Of a stretch of DNA of 64,000 nt, positions 1 to 11,003 are shown piece by piece. Source of the stretch: Muscardinus avellanarius (Eukaryota; Chordata; Mammalia; Rodentia; Gliridae); the NCBI GenBank assembly GCA_963383645.1, contig OY726557.1, positions 151,822,360-151,886,359 on the forward strand, read 5' to 3'. The notes below the pieces were generated by a model. The model saw only the letters and a list, made by a program, of their open reading frames with translations, ran no database searches and was not told the origin of the DNA. Within the stretch, counting starts at the first letter, position 1. Each line of letters starts with the position of its first letter. The translations under genes and the position numbers were made by a program.

Positions 1-2090
1 TGGTTCACAATCCATCATGTGGAATTTATTTACTATTTATCAATTCAAGAGGAAGTGATTATATCTTCTTTGTCTCTGACCTTATGACATGTATATTATA
101 TATTTATGACAGTTATCCAGTTATATTTATGTTATCTAGCATGACAGAGAAAAATTATGATTTATATAACATAATGCACTTGATTTGGTGACCTTGTTAG
201 AAGGCTTCTATATTTATTATGTCATCTGCCAATATGCCATTTTTGGGTACCACTGAATGATAGATGAGAGTCTACAAAATCGGATTATTTATATTTGAAA
301 AATCAAAGATGTAGTCAATCTTTTGTATTTCTTAAAAGAGGTGTTTTTTGAACCTAAATACTACACGTTGAATGTCATAATTGCTTCCAGGATTTGTTTT
401 TCCTTGGAACTTAAAATTTTAAAACTGTGTTAATTAATAACAATGTTTTGCAGTTCCCAACACCCTTTTGTCCGAGAATCTCAGTATTTACTTAATCTTC
501 ACACTATCCTCAGGCAGTTTTGAGTCTGTAATATTTTCTTTCTTGCTTTCTTTTTAAAATATGTAATAATGCCCTAATATAAAACATTATATGTCCACCA
601 TTATGCTTATGCAGGACACTGCAAATAAAAATAGGGTCTTAACTAGTTGTTTTGCTAGAAACAAGTGTTGAGTCCTGCCTGTACTCAAGGGAAGGTGATG
701 ATCTGAGGTCATGAGTACTAGGAAGCAGAATGGAGGGCCATTCTAGGACCTACCTACCCTGCTCCTTATACTTCTTTCAGTTAAAATTAGGGAAAGCTGC
801 AAATAGTAGAAAGGCCGCATTAACTGTGACTAAAGCAAAATAGAACTTTATGCCCATCTCATGTAAAAAAGGAAAGAGATAAATCATGAGGAAGGCATAC
901 CATGACTTGGTTGACAGTTCCATTTTTCATCTGGAACCTATATGCTTTTTGTCTTTCTTCTATGTAATTTTTAGTTCATGACTTTAGTCATGGCTTCTAG
1001 TCTCAGTATCACCTTATGGTCTAAGATGACTATTAGCACTTACAGGCCTGATCAACAGAAAGAAATTTTCTCCAGCTTAAGCAGATCATGTAGCCCTGTT
1101 GGTTATCAACAAATCACTTCATCAAGTTTTGAGTTTCCAGAAGTTTGCTTACTCTGTACGTCTGGACAAATCTGAGTCACATATAGCTGGAGGTTGCATA
1201 TAGCTTAGTCACACATAGCTGAGAGGGAGGCTGAGAAATGAAGTTTTTAAGTAGAGTTTTTGCTGCTCAAAATAAAACCAGTGTTCTTTTACTAAAAAAG
1301 GAAAGAAAATTAGATGTCAGGTGCCAACTTTCTGTTTTTGCCATGCTGATACTGAGAGCTCCTTACAATCTTGTCTTTACTAAAAGTTGAACTTCACTGC
1401 CCAGTATTGACCTTCTTACAGAAACATTCACTTGGGCTTGCCTACAGACTACCCTAAAACAGAGAAAACATATTGATCCCTACTTGTGTTGGTCCAGGTT
1501 TCTTCATGGCAAAAAGTACCACACACTGATTTTTTTTCCATCTTCGCCAGAATTCCTGAATTGGACACCTGTGCTGTGAGCCAGTCTACGGTACTTGCTT
1601 TTACTAATTCTACCTTTCATCTCCTCTTAGGTCCCAAAACTTACATGGCAGTACTGGCCCAGTGCCAAACTCCTTTCTGCTTGGTGATTGACTGTTTGCT
1701 CTGAAATTGTCATCATTATTCACTGGCTCCAATTCAGAATGTCAGACTACTCCATATTGTATCTTTGATGCCAAGTCCTGTTTGGAGCTGTTTCTATGTT
1801 CCAGTTACTTTGTGGTTCTGTCATGAACAATGACATATTATTACCTGGTAGGTCTTATTGTTTGTACCTAATTGACATTTTATCTACCCTCAGCCTCACT
1901 CTGCCAATCTCCTTTCTATTATTTAGGGCATGCTAGATGTAGAATACTTAGCAATACTGGTTAAGGTATACAATAGATAGTTGGTGAATGTTTGATTGAA
2001 AAAACTACCACACTCAGTTTTTTATCTATGCTCCTAATATTTATGACTTTCTTTGGACAAAAGACAGATTTTGGTGCTTGGGATATGGTA
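1..2090. other. Low-copy AT-rich sequence, no gene recognised
   Basis: I see no SINE, L1 or LTR here and no frame longer than about 70 codons. The small open frames have no recognisable domain, splice context or codon bias. It is most likely ordinary non-coding DNA, possibly with relics too decayed to recognise by eye. Confidence 0.5.
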
Positions 2091-3035
2091 TTTAATAAGA
2101 GAATATTATTACTCTCATAGAATTTATAACCTAGAAAAATAAATAAACAATGAACAACAAATGAGCAAACGTGAAAAAATCCAGGAGTGATAAATACATT
2201 ATAGAGAATTAAATAAGCTATCATAAGAATAAGTGACTTTGTTTTAAGTGATATATTAAGTGATATATTAAGGATTAAAATATATGCTGAGACATAAAAA
2301 ATAAGAGAGAACCTATCATGTAAATAAAGATGAAGTGTTCTTCAGCCTCCCCTATTGGAATTTTAGAACAGGTAATTCCTTGTTTTGCAGCTATTCATTG
2401 CACAGTAGGATATCTAGGAACACCCCTCATTTATACTATTAGAAGCCAGTAGTCATGACCCTCCCTAGTCATAACAAAAATGTCTGGGGAGGTATGATCA
2501 AATATTTGTTTGGGACAAAATTTGCTCATGTTCAGAACCATTGAATTAAGTTGAAAAGCATTCTTGGTGAAGGGAAGCCTAGCACAAAGGTATAGCATTA
2601 AGAATGAGTTTGTTATTCTCAAACAATAGAAAAAAGAACAATAGCATATAGTTCTACAGCATAGTGTTCGAGGAAAGAGTAGTATCTAGGGCAAAAGAAA
2701 GGTAGGCAAGACTCATATGATGAAGAGGTTTTAAATTAGAGTAATAATTTGGAATTTTCTGAATCTACTGGGAAACCATAAAAAATTCCAAATCATGGTG
2801 AGATACATTCATATTTTTTATTTTAATGAAGTTATTCTTAATGTTGTATAGAGCAATTATAAGGAGAGCATAAGTGACTTGAGCTATGACAGTGAGAAAT
2901 AGTGAGAAATGACAGATTTGAGATATACTTTGGAGGAAGAATAGCCTAAAGTTACTCCGAAAATGGGTGTAGAAGTGAATGGAAAAATAAGAAATCATGG
3001 TGACATAGATTTTTGGTCTGAGCAACTCAGTACTA
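2085..3035 (-). repeat. Ancient L2-type LINE relic (probable)
   Basis: Words such as 'aacaatgaacaacaaatgagc' (near 2147) and 'tttttggtctgagcaactcag' (near 3010) resemble the reverse strand of mammal-wide L2 copies, in the expected order. Divergence is very high and no coding frame remains. The stretch may be several pieces. Confidence 0.35.
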
Positions 3036-3484
3036 GTGATATTTACCCCTTATGATTCCTATTCTGGCCTAGGTCTGAGATGCAGATTAGCCCCTGCACT
3101 GGAGCTTAGAAGGAGGTTGGATATGAAATTCTGATGAAAGGTCAGGACTGGAATGTAGTATGGGGATCGTTTTTAATGTAATCTTGAAAGGAATGGACTG
3201 AAAGAAATCACCTGTAGTGCTCTGTGAAAAGGAAAGACATAAAAGCTGAGAACTGAGCCCTGAGCAGTGTGCCATTTATGAATTAACCTGGGGGTGGCTT
3301 TAGAAGCAGAGGAATGGTGAAAAGCTGCCCACGAGGCAGGAGGGGTGCCGTGACTGTGTGGTGTCACAGAAAGCACCAGGGGCAGGTCGCAGCTGCGCTC
3401 ACACAGGGCGTTCTGCCACTCCCTTGGTTATGCCACGCTGACCCTCCTGAGGCGCTGCTCAAAGTCCAGGCCGGAATCAGACCG

Positions 3485-3665
3485 CTGATAGAAACTTCTG
3501 ATGTCATTGGCCCGTGTTTTCAGTTTCTCATCAGTGAAATGGGAATAGTCACAGTCCTTACATTATAGAATTGTTTAAAATTTCAAAGAGATCATACGTG
3601 TAAGGTGCTTTAGATAGATGCTGGCACATAGATAGTATTTCTGAGAAGTAAGCTTTCATTGCTAT
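3485..3665 (+). repeat. MIR SINE relic
   Basis: The MIR core order is visible: 'cagtttctcatcagtgaaat', then a 'gggaatagtcacag' segment, 'cttacattatagaattgttt', and 'ctggcacatagatagtattt'. MIR is an ancient tRNA-derived SINE shared by mammals. This copy is diverged and inactive. Confidence 0.7.
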
Positions 3666-3795
3666 TGTTACTTGTATTCAAATTTATAGGCTTGTGTCTT
3701 AGGGGTGAAGAACATGGTGCCTTCACAGTGGGAGTAGATATTGGCATTATCTAGTTGGAAGATTTCATGATAATACCCGTGAAAATATGCCCATA

Positions 3796-3798
<3 letters not shown>

Positions 3799-3842
<44 letters not shown>
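3799..3842 (+). repeat. (GT)n microsatellite
   Basis: About 22 uninterrupted GT units lie directly upstream of a minus-strand SINE. The repeat may have grown from the A-rich tail of that SINE, read here as its complement. Confidence 0.95.
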
Positions 3843-3844
<2 letters not shown>

Positions 3845-3847
3845 TGT

Positions 3848-4044
3848 GATACTGGGGATAAACCCAGGGACAGTCTACCTCTAAGCTCCACCCTCAGCCC
3901 TTAAACATTTTTGTTGTTGTTTCAAAACAGGTCTTAATAGGTTGCTGAGAGTCTTTCTAAATTGCTAAGGCTGTCCTCGACCTGCAATCCTCCTGTCTCA
4001 GCCTCCCAAGCACTGGGATTACAGGATGGGCCACCTTGCCTGGC
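3848..4044 (-). mobile_element. B1-dID-type dimeric SINE
   Basis: Read on the plus strand it begins with the complement of the ID right end (tactggggataaacccaggg) and ends with the complement of the B1-like head (gggattacagg...cctggc). The centre carries 'gttgctgagagtctttctaa', as in the older copies at 34.6 and 42.3 kb, so this is an older subfamily member. Confidence 0.85.
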
Positions 4045-4878
4045 AAATACGTCTATAATCTCTGACTTAACCATTTTCTTTCTAGGAACTTATAAAAAAT
4101 AATGTAAAGTAATACACGAGTTGGATGCTTATCAGTATTATTAAAATAAGCGAATAAATTCAATACCTTCTACTAAAGGATCGACACTATGAAGTTTAGT
4201 TTAAAATATATATATCCATAAAACATACTATCACCAAAACTCTGAAATAGATAAACACTTGAGTAAAAAGATAAACGTATGTATGTGTAAGTTTATATAG
4301 CAAGATATTTACAATAACTTTCTGGGGATAGTGAGGTTAAGGATGATTTAAAATTATTTTTCTTTGCATTTTCATGTGTTTTCTGATTTTTTGGTAGTGT
4401 AGAAGATTTCCTCTTATAGCAATAAAAATAATATAGTTAATAAAATAAAGAAAAAGATAGGCTGCTTCAAAGCGTCTCCCTTCTGCAGACATAAGTTTAT
4501 AATTCTTCACTATTACACAGAGGAGCTTTTTTCTTTTTTGGCAACAAGATTAAGTACTATCCAAGACTGGATTTATTAGGTTCATCTGAACAAGGATGAA
4601 CCCATGTGCAGTTTGAAGTTTCAGGGAAACGGAACCTCAGACAGGTTAATGAGAGAAGGGGGAAAAAAGGGCCACTGAAGATGTCTGCTTGTCACTGAGC
4701 TATAATTTCTTTCCCCAATTACCTCTCTCCTGCCAGCTGTGCTGTGTGACCCAGTGCTTTGCCCAGGAGACTTTCCATGTTCCAAAGCCTGTGCAGAAGC
4801 AAAAATTCACCATACAGAAACATTCAGGTGTTTCCAAAGGGGAGCAGAGTTCAAGTTCAAGAGCAATGAGTTCCACGC
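4045..4878. other. Low-copy sequence, no gene recognised
   Basis: AT-rich sequence with no SINE or clear L1 segment. Two overlapping frames around 4690-4934, one on each strand, run into the GT repeat and look like chance. Confidence 0.45.
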
Positions 4879-5006
4879 GCACGTGTGTGTATGTGTGTGT
4901 GTGTGTGTGTGATTGCGTGTACATACACATATGATAAACCTGCTCTATGCACGTGAGTGTGTGTGTGTGATTGCGTGTACATACACATATTATAAACCTG
5001 CTATAT
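4879..5006 (+). repeat. Tandem duplication, about 58-70 bp unit, containing (GT)n
   Basis: Two adjacent units (4879-4948 and 4949-5006) each run 'gcacgtg', then a GT run, then 'gattgcgtgtacatacacat', then 'ataaacctgct'. They differ mainly in GT-run length and a few substitutions, as expected for a local duplication followed by slippage. Confidence 0.85.
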
Positions 5007-5735
5007 TGACTAAATGAGGTTATTTACTATGAAGACATAACACTCTCTGCTTAGTCTGAAAGAGACAGAGTATGCCATATTATTCTGAATATAATCAGAC
5101 AGGCTATTATATGGCTACATTTATCCTTTTTTCCATTTATTATCCTCTGGTACAGTTAATATTCTTTCTGAAACTGCAGTCAGTCTGTTCTGAAGTAAGG
5201 CACACATTGTACTAAGATGAAAATTCATAACCCTTTCCATAAATACACAAACTCACTTGTATGTGTGTTACCATCTATCTCCTGCTTAACGATGGATACA
5301 AACCCCCTGACCTAAGAATGTTCTTTAGGAACCAACTTGTCTAGTTTTAGCTGTAGTAGCGGAAGGGTAGCTTGGCTCAAGAATGTATAAGTAACAAAAA
5401 GCAGGGCAGAAACTGAAAAGATATGACCCCTAAAGGAGGAAAACCTCCCTGGATGAAGTACACCTTAACATGGCATTTTCTCAAGGAAATTGTATACTCT
5501 GAAATACACAGAGTGGCTGGAAATAAGCTACAAATCACTGGGTTATTGGCTCGAGATGTTCGAGGATGAGTTGGAGGCTGCCCAATTTAGAGGATAGAAA
5601 AAATACACTATTCTAAAAGTAAGTACTTGAAAAATAGTGTGGCTAGTTGAATGTCACCAAGGTAGCCTTCAAGACAAGGAATATTTATTAGGCATATTTC
5701 ACAATGATAGAAAAGGAAGACATAGTTCTCTACAG
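5007..5735. other. Low-copy sequence, no gene recognised
   Basis: No element or frame here could be supported. The sequence is AT-rich and unremarkable up to the TA dinucleotide that precedes the MER2-like element. Confidence 0.45.
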
Positions 5736-5737
5736 TC

Positions 5738-6043
5738 ATTTCTCAGTACCCACAGAGGGCTGGTTCCCGGACTCCCCTCCCCTACCAGTACCAAAATCTG
5801 TGGATGTTCAAGTCCCTTATATAAAATGGTATAGAATTTGCTTACAACTTTGATACATCATCTAATCTCCTGTAAATCAGTTCTAGATTGCTTATAATGA
5901 TGAATGCAATGTAAATTACAAGTAAATATTTATTATATTGTATTGTTTAGGAAATAATTAAAAGGGAAAAGTCTATATATGTTTAGTATAGTACAGGCAC
6001 AATTATTTTAGAATATTTATGATCTGTGGTGGGTTGATTCTCT
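5738..6043 (+). mobile_element. MER2/Tigger2-like DNA transposon relic, 3' end missing
   Basis: It starts 'ta-cagtcatttctcagtac', with a TA dinucleotide outside, as expected for Tc1/mariner-Tigger elements. It follows the MER2 order: 'ccaaaatctgtggatgttca', 'agtcccttatataaaatggt', 'tattgtattgtttaggaaat', 'tgatctgtggtgggttgatt'. The terminal repeat on the right is lost where L1 sequence begins. It is a non-autonomous fossil with no transposase. A second copy lies at 38.2-40.4 kb. Confidence 0.75.
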
Positions 6044-6110
6044 TCAGTATAATGATTTAATTGCCTCTGGATACATACTCAGAAGTGGCAGGAGCATATG
6101 GTAGTTCTGT

Positions 6111-6112
6111 AT

Positions 6113-6147
<35 letters not shown>

Positions 6148-6148
6148 C
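6111..6148 (+). repeat. (ATTT)n microsatellite
   Basis: About nine ATTT units precede a minus-strand SINE, consistent with expansion of the SINE's A-rich tail read as its complement. Confidence 0.9.
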
Positions 6149-6170
6149 TTAATTATTTATGTTTTGCTTA

Positions 6171-6370
6171 TACTGGGGATTGAACCCAGGGGCATTCTAC
6201 CTCCATGCTATACTCCCAGCCTTGTTTTTTTTATTCTTTATTATGAAACAGGGTCTGCCTAAGTTGCAGAGGGCTTCACTAAGTAGCTGACTCTGGCCAC
6301 AGAACTGTGATCCTCCTGTCTCCGCCTCCCAAGTACTGGAATAACTAGTATGCATCACAGTGCCCAGCAC
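6171..6370 (-). mobile_element. B1-dID-type dimeric SINE
   Basis: Complement of the ID end (tactggggattgaacccagg) through 'gttgcagagggcttcactaa' to a degraded B1-like head ending near 'catcacagtgcccagcac'. It interrupts the antisense L1, whose sequence continues on both sides. Confidence 0.9.
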
Positions 6371-7373
6371 TGTTTTTTATTTTTGAGGAATCTCCATTAT
6401 GTTTTTAACAATGGCTATGCTAATTCACAAAGAGTATTTTTTATTTACACTCTCAACATTGGTCTTGACTTTTAGCGATTCTAATAGGAATAGGTATCTT
6501 CCTGATGATTAGTGATGTTGTGTCTGTTTTCATGTATCCATCAGAAACTTTTATGTCTTCTTTGAAGAAGCAACTATTCAGGCTTTTCCCATTTTCAACG
6601 TTCTATTCTTCTATTAAGGTGCATGAGTTCCTTATATATTTTGGGTAATCCTTTACTGGACTTATGGTTTATAAATACTTTCTCCCATTCTGTGGGTTGC
6701 ACTTTAATTTGGTTGATTGTTTCTTTTGGTGTAAAGATACTTTTTAGTTTCATTTAGTCTCATTTCTTATTTCTGTTTTTGTTGCCTGTGCTTTTGATAT
6801 CAAATCCAAAAAGTCATCATCAAGACTAATGTCAATAAGCTTTCCTGCTATGGTTCCTTGTAAGAACGTTACAATTTCAGATCTCATGCTTAAGTCTTTA
6901 ATCCATTTGAGTTGATATTTGTGTATGGTGTAAAAGAAGGGTCTAATTTTATTCTTTTGCACATATATTAAGATTTCAAAATACTATTTATTGAAGGGAC
7001 TATCCTTTCCCATTGTATATTCTTGGTGGGTGTGTTGAAAGTTAGTTGACCATATATTTGGATTTATTTCTGAGCTCTCAATTCTGTTTCATTGGTCTAT
7101 GTATCTACTTTTTGCCAGTAATATAATGTTTTGATGACTATATAAAACAATGTTAAATAAGAAAGTATGATGTTTCTAGATTTGTTCTTGCAATGATAGC
7201 TTTAGCTATTTAATGGTCTCACATACATTTTAGGGTTATTTTTTCTACTTCTGTGAAAAATGCCATTGAAATTTTGATGGGGTTGTATTGTATCTGTAAA
7301 TTGCTTAGGGTAGTATAAACATTTTAACAATATAAATCCTTTCAATTCATAAACCTGAATGTACTAGTATGGA

Positions 7374-7398
7374 TTCTCCAGGAAAAACAGAATCAATA

Positions 7399-7446
<48 letters not shown>

Positions 7447-7857
7447 GGAGATTTATTATTGGAATTAGCTCACATGATCATGGAGGTTGAGTACTACTAT
7501 ATATTATCTATTAGCTGGAGAACCAAGAAAGCAAAAGGTATAATTCAGTCTGACTCCACAAACCAGGGAAGCCAATGGTGTAACTACCACTTCAAGTTCA
7601 AAGACCAAAGAAATAGAAGCTCTGATAACCCAAGACAGTAGAAGATAAATATCTTAGCTAAGAAGAGACAGAATTCACTATTAGTTCATATTTTTATTTT
7701 TTAATAAAATAGGAATTAAAGTTCATATTTAAAATTTTTAATTTATATGAATTAAAAATTTCAACCAAAATGCTCTCAAAGACCTGTTCAGAAATATTTT
7801 GTAGCTATCTGGGTACCCACTACCCTAGTCAAGTTGACACATAAATTTACTGTTTCA
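7374..7857 (+). mobile_element. MLT2-like (ERV-L) solo LTR relic
   Basis: The element begins TG (tggattctccaggaaaaaca) and ends CA (cataaatttactgtttca), as LTRs do. It carries 'gagatttattattggaatta' after an AT repeat and 'tagtcaagttgacacataaa' near the end, in the order I recall for MLT2 LTRs. The L1 reads across it from 'cataaacctgaatg' to 'tatctttccatttatt', so it is a discrete insertion. No internal retroviral genes accompany it. Confidence 0.6.
7402..7442 (+). repeat. (TA)n microsatellite inside the LTR
   Basis: About 20 TA units, at the place where MLT2-type LTRs carry an AT-rich stretch. Confidence 0.9.
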
Positions 7858-8200
7858 GTATCTTTCCATTTATTAATGTCTTCAGTTCTTTCTTAAATAT
7901 AATAATCTTCAGTAGATAGACATTTAATTTCTTTATTTAAATTTATCCCTGAGAATTTCAACATACAAAAGGTAGCATTGCTACACATAACCATAAATTA
8001 TCTAAAATCCAATTTATAGAATCATCAAAAAGTATAAAATATTTAGGGTATTTTTTGAGGCTTTTGTAAATGAGATTTTTTTTTTCAGAGGATTTATGCT
8101 TGTGTATAGAAATGCTGCTTTTTGCATGTTGATTTTGTATCCTGAAAATGTACTAAATTCATTTACTAGTTTCACTTTTTTGTGGAATCCTTAGGATTTT

Positions 8201-8419
8201 GTTTGTTTGTTGTTTTTCCTGCAGTTCTGGGAATTGAACTCAGGAACATTCTATCTCCAAGCTACACCCTTAGCCCTGTTTTTATTCTTTATTTTGAACA
8301 GGGTCTCACTAAGTTGCAGAGGGCTTCACTAAGTAGCTGAGGCTGGCCACAAAGCTGTGATCCTCCTGTCTCAGCCTCCCAAGTACTGGGATTACAAGCA
8401 TGCACCACCATACCGAGCT
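8201..8419 (-). mobile_element. B1-dID-type SINE with TSD
   Basis: Flanked by a 14-bp duplication, atccttaggatttt (8187-8200) and atccctaagatttt (8420-8433), two mismatches. The body runs from an ID-end complement to a decayed B1 head, and it sits inside the antisense L1. Confidence 0.9.
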
Positions 8420-8750
8420 ATCCCTAAGATTTTTTAAGCACAGATTATTTTATCTGTAAGAGGAGACAATTTAAATTTCTCCTTTCTGATTTGGAAGTCT
8501 TTTTTTCCCCTTTCCTCATTACTCTAAGTAGAACTTTCAGTACTATGCTGTTTAGAGATGGTAAGAGTGGGCCTTCTCATCTTATTTCTGATCCAGAGGA
8601 AATGTCAGCTTTTTAGCACTGAGAATGATGTTGGCCAAGGACTTGTCATACATCGACTTTATTTTGTTGTGGCACATTTCTTGTATGCCAGAGTTTTTGA
8701 AAGTTTTTTTTTATCATGAAAGGATGTTAAATTTTACCAAATGCCTTTTC

Positions 8751-9077
8751 TTTTTTTTTAAACAAATTTTTATTGAACATAAATGGTATATATTTAAACT
8801 ATACTTGGTGCCCTCTCCCCCCGTCCCCATTTTCCCTTCCCCCTCCCACCAATGGTTGTCCAGGGTAACCATACCATATTCATAATTTTACACATATTCA
8901 TTTGTAGACCCTCATTAATCAAGTTCAGCCTTCCTCCTCTCCTATCTTTCCATTCAAACTTTGCTGATATTTCCCCTCCATTATCTGGAGTCCCACTGGT
9001 ATCCTCTATGTTCCCTAGTTTGGGTATATTAGAGGAAACATATGTACCTTCTTCTGTGCTTGGCTGATCTCACTTAA
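8751..9077 (-). mobile_element. 5'-truncated L1 3' end with TSD, nested in the older L1
   Basis: A short L1 3' end, with its tail complement (cttttttttaaa) on the left, interrupts the older L1. The 14-bp TSD accaaatgcctttt occurs at about 8737-8750 and again at about 9078-9091. The 3'-UTR type (tatacttggtgccctctccc, ggttgtccagggtaaccata) is shared with copies at 35.4 and 51.7 kb and differs from the 'attggtgcattgta' type elsewhere. Confidence 0.8.
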
Positions 9078-9713
9078 CCAAATGCCTTTTTTGCATCTAT
9101 TGAAGTTATCATGTGTTTTTGTCCTTCATTCTCTTAATGTGATGCATAATATTTACTCATTTTCATATATTGAATCCATCTTGCATCTCAGGAGTAAGTT
9201 CCAATCAATTATGGTATATAATCCTCTTCAAGTTCAGTTGGATTCAGTCATCTAGTATTTTGTATATATAAATATCAACATATTGATCAATATGTTAATG
9301 TCAGTATATCAATATCTAGTATTCTATTAATATAAACATATATATCAATTATCAGAGACATCGCCCTTTATCTTTCTTAAGTGCCCTATCTGGTTTTGAT
9401 ATCAAGATAGTCTTAGCCTTGTAAAATGAGTTTGAAAGCATTTGTACTTTCAGGAGGACTGGTATATATTCTTTAAATGTTTGATAGTAAAGCCTGGGCT
9501 TTTCTATGTTAGGAATTCTTTGATTACTGATTCAATCTAATTACACACATGATTGGCCTGTTCAGTTTTTCTATTTCTTTATAGCTCAATTTTGGTATAA
9601 ATTTCTGGCAATTCCTCCTAGGTTATCCAATTTGTTGTATAGTTAGTTGTTCAGCAGTTGTCTCGCGACCTTTTGTATGTCTGTAGTGTAGCTGTAATAC
9701 TTCCTTTCTCATT

Positions 9714-9903
9714 TTTTTTTTTTTTTTTTTGGTGGTATTGGGAATGGAACCTTTCTGCCTTCTGGCTACACTCCCAGACCTATTTTATATTTTATTTGGA
9801 AATAGGGTCTCTTAAGCCAGCGTGGCTGGCTTCGAACCTGCACAATCCTCCTGTCTCGGCCTCCCAAGCGCGGGGATTACAAGCGTGTGCCACCACGCTT
9901 GGC
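9714..9903 (-). mobile_element. Short-centre B1-dID subfamily SINE with perfect TSD
   Basis: A perfect 12-bp TSD, tcctttctcatt, lies at 9702-9713 and 9904-9915. The copy has the shortened centre (cttaagccagcgtggctggc) of the subfamily discussed in the findings and inserts into L1 ORF2. The long T run is its poly(A) tail in complement. Confidence 0.92.
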
Positions 9904-10696
9904 TCCTTTCTCATTCTTGGTAGTACTTAGTTGAGTCTTTTTTGCTTTTGCCTTTGGTCTATCTAATCAGTTTTCATTTTTGTTTATCTTTGCAAAAACC
10001 AACTTACCAACTTTCAGTTTTGTTGATCATCCTGCTGTTTTTCTGGTCTCTGTTTCATTGATTTCCGGATGCTTGCTGGGTAAGTGGTTCTGGCTTCAGT
10101 GGCAGTGCAGTGTCTGTGAAGCTTGATCAGCCGAGGCCAGCATCTGTGAAGATTTCAGGGTTCTTCAGTGCTCAAAGCTGCAGGTGATGGTGAGGGTCAT
10201 TGGGTGTTTTGGTGGCAAAGGTTTCCAGGGCCCTCCTGAAATCTCTTCCCATATAAGTCATGGCTGAGGGGATCCCTCCGGTCACTGAGTCTGGTCTGTG
10301 GACAGTGTCACCAGAGTGTAATGTGTCACTCACAGAGTGGCCATGGATCAGGCCCATGACTCTGGGGCCCAGGGTAGCAGTGATACCTGTTTTCAGGGTA
10401 CGGGTGCCTTAGCTATAGCCCTGGTAGCAGTGTGCAAGGTGCCAGTGTTTGTTGTATAGTCAGGGATCTGGGGCCTGGAGTGTGGCAGGTGCCAAGGCAC
10501 TGTATCTTCAGGGTCCAGGGTGCAGACATGTCTGCTACAGCACAGCATCTCTGCTGTTTATGGTTCTGGTCCTCACATAGGGTCTGAAGTGCAGGTGCAC
10601 ACAGGGTGGCTGCTGCTCCAGGTCTGGGGCCTGCATGGGGTTTGGAGGGGTTTCAGCTCCAATCACAGATTGGCACAATGGTGGCTCCTTTTGTGT

Positions 10697-10698
<2 letters not shown>

Positions 10699-10738
<40 letters not shown>
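10699..10738 (+). repeat. (GT)n microsatellite
   Basis: About 20 GT units interrupt the GC-richer block. Confidence 0.95.
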
Positions 10739-10740
<2 letters not shown>

Positions 10741-10820
10741 CAGAATTTACCTTTCCAGAGGTTCAAAGCAGCAATGGGTGTGACCACTCAACTAGATAAG
10801 ACAATTTCTAGTATCCTCTT

Positions 10821-11003
10821 TTTTGTGTGTGTGCTGAGGATTGAACCCAGGCACATTCTACCTCTGAGCTACACCCCCAGCCTGATTTTTTTTCTTTATT
10901 TTGAAATAGGGTCAAGTAGCTGAGGCCGGTCACAAACCAAGATCCTTCTGTCTTAGCCTCCAGAGTACTGGAATTACAAGAGTGCACCACCACACTCAGC
11001 TCC
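10821..11003 (-). mobile_element. B1-dID-type SINE with perfect TSD
   Basis: An 11-bp TSD, agtatcctctt, lies at 10810-10820 and 11004-11014. The body reads from the ID complement (gaggattgaacccaggcaca) to the B1 head complement (ccaccacactcagc), with a shortened middle. Confidence 0.9.

Larger units (their letters stand above)
6045..10067 (-). pseudogene. Decayed L1 ORF2 (reverse transcriptase) relic, interrupted
   Basis: Read on the minus strand, this is LINE-1 ORF2 from just upstream of the reverse-transcriptase domain to close to the C-terminus. L1-typical words in antisense include 'catatggtagttctgtattt' (6093), 'tttctcccattctgtgggtt' (6681), 'cattggtctatgtatctact' (7091) and 'ttgatatcaagatagtctta' (9396). 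A 70-codon minus frame at 6750-6962 still keeps the ORF2 motif WIKDL and a downstream KAQATK block in register. Stops and frameshifts disable the rest. It is split by an LTR-like element (7374-7857), SINEs (6171-6370, 8201-8419, 9714-9903) and a short L1 (8751-9077). Both L1 3' end and endonuclease region are absent. Confidence 0.85.

Noticed and set aside
3314..3568. 84-codon plus frame in GC-richer sequence
   Set aside because: It ends in a MIR relic and has no domain or splice signals in context.
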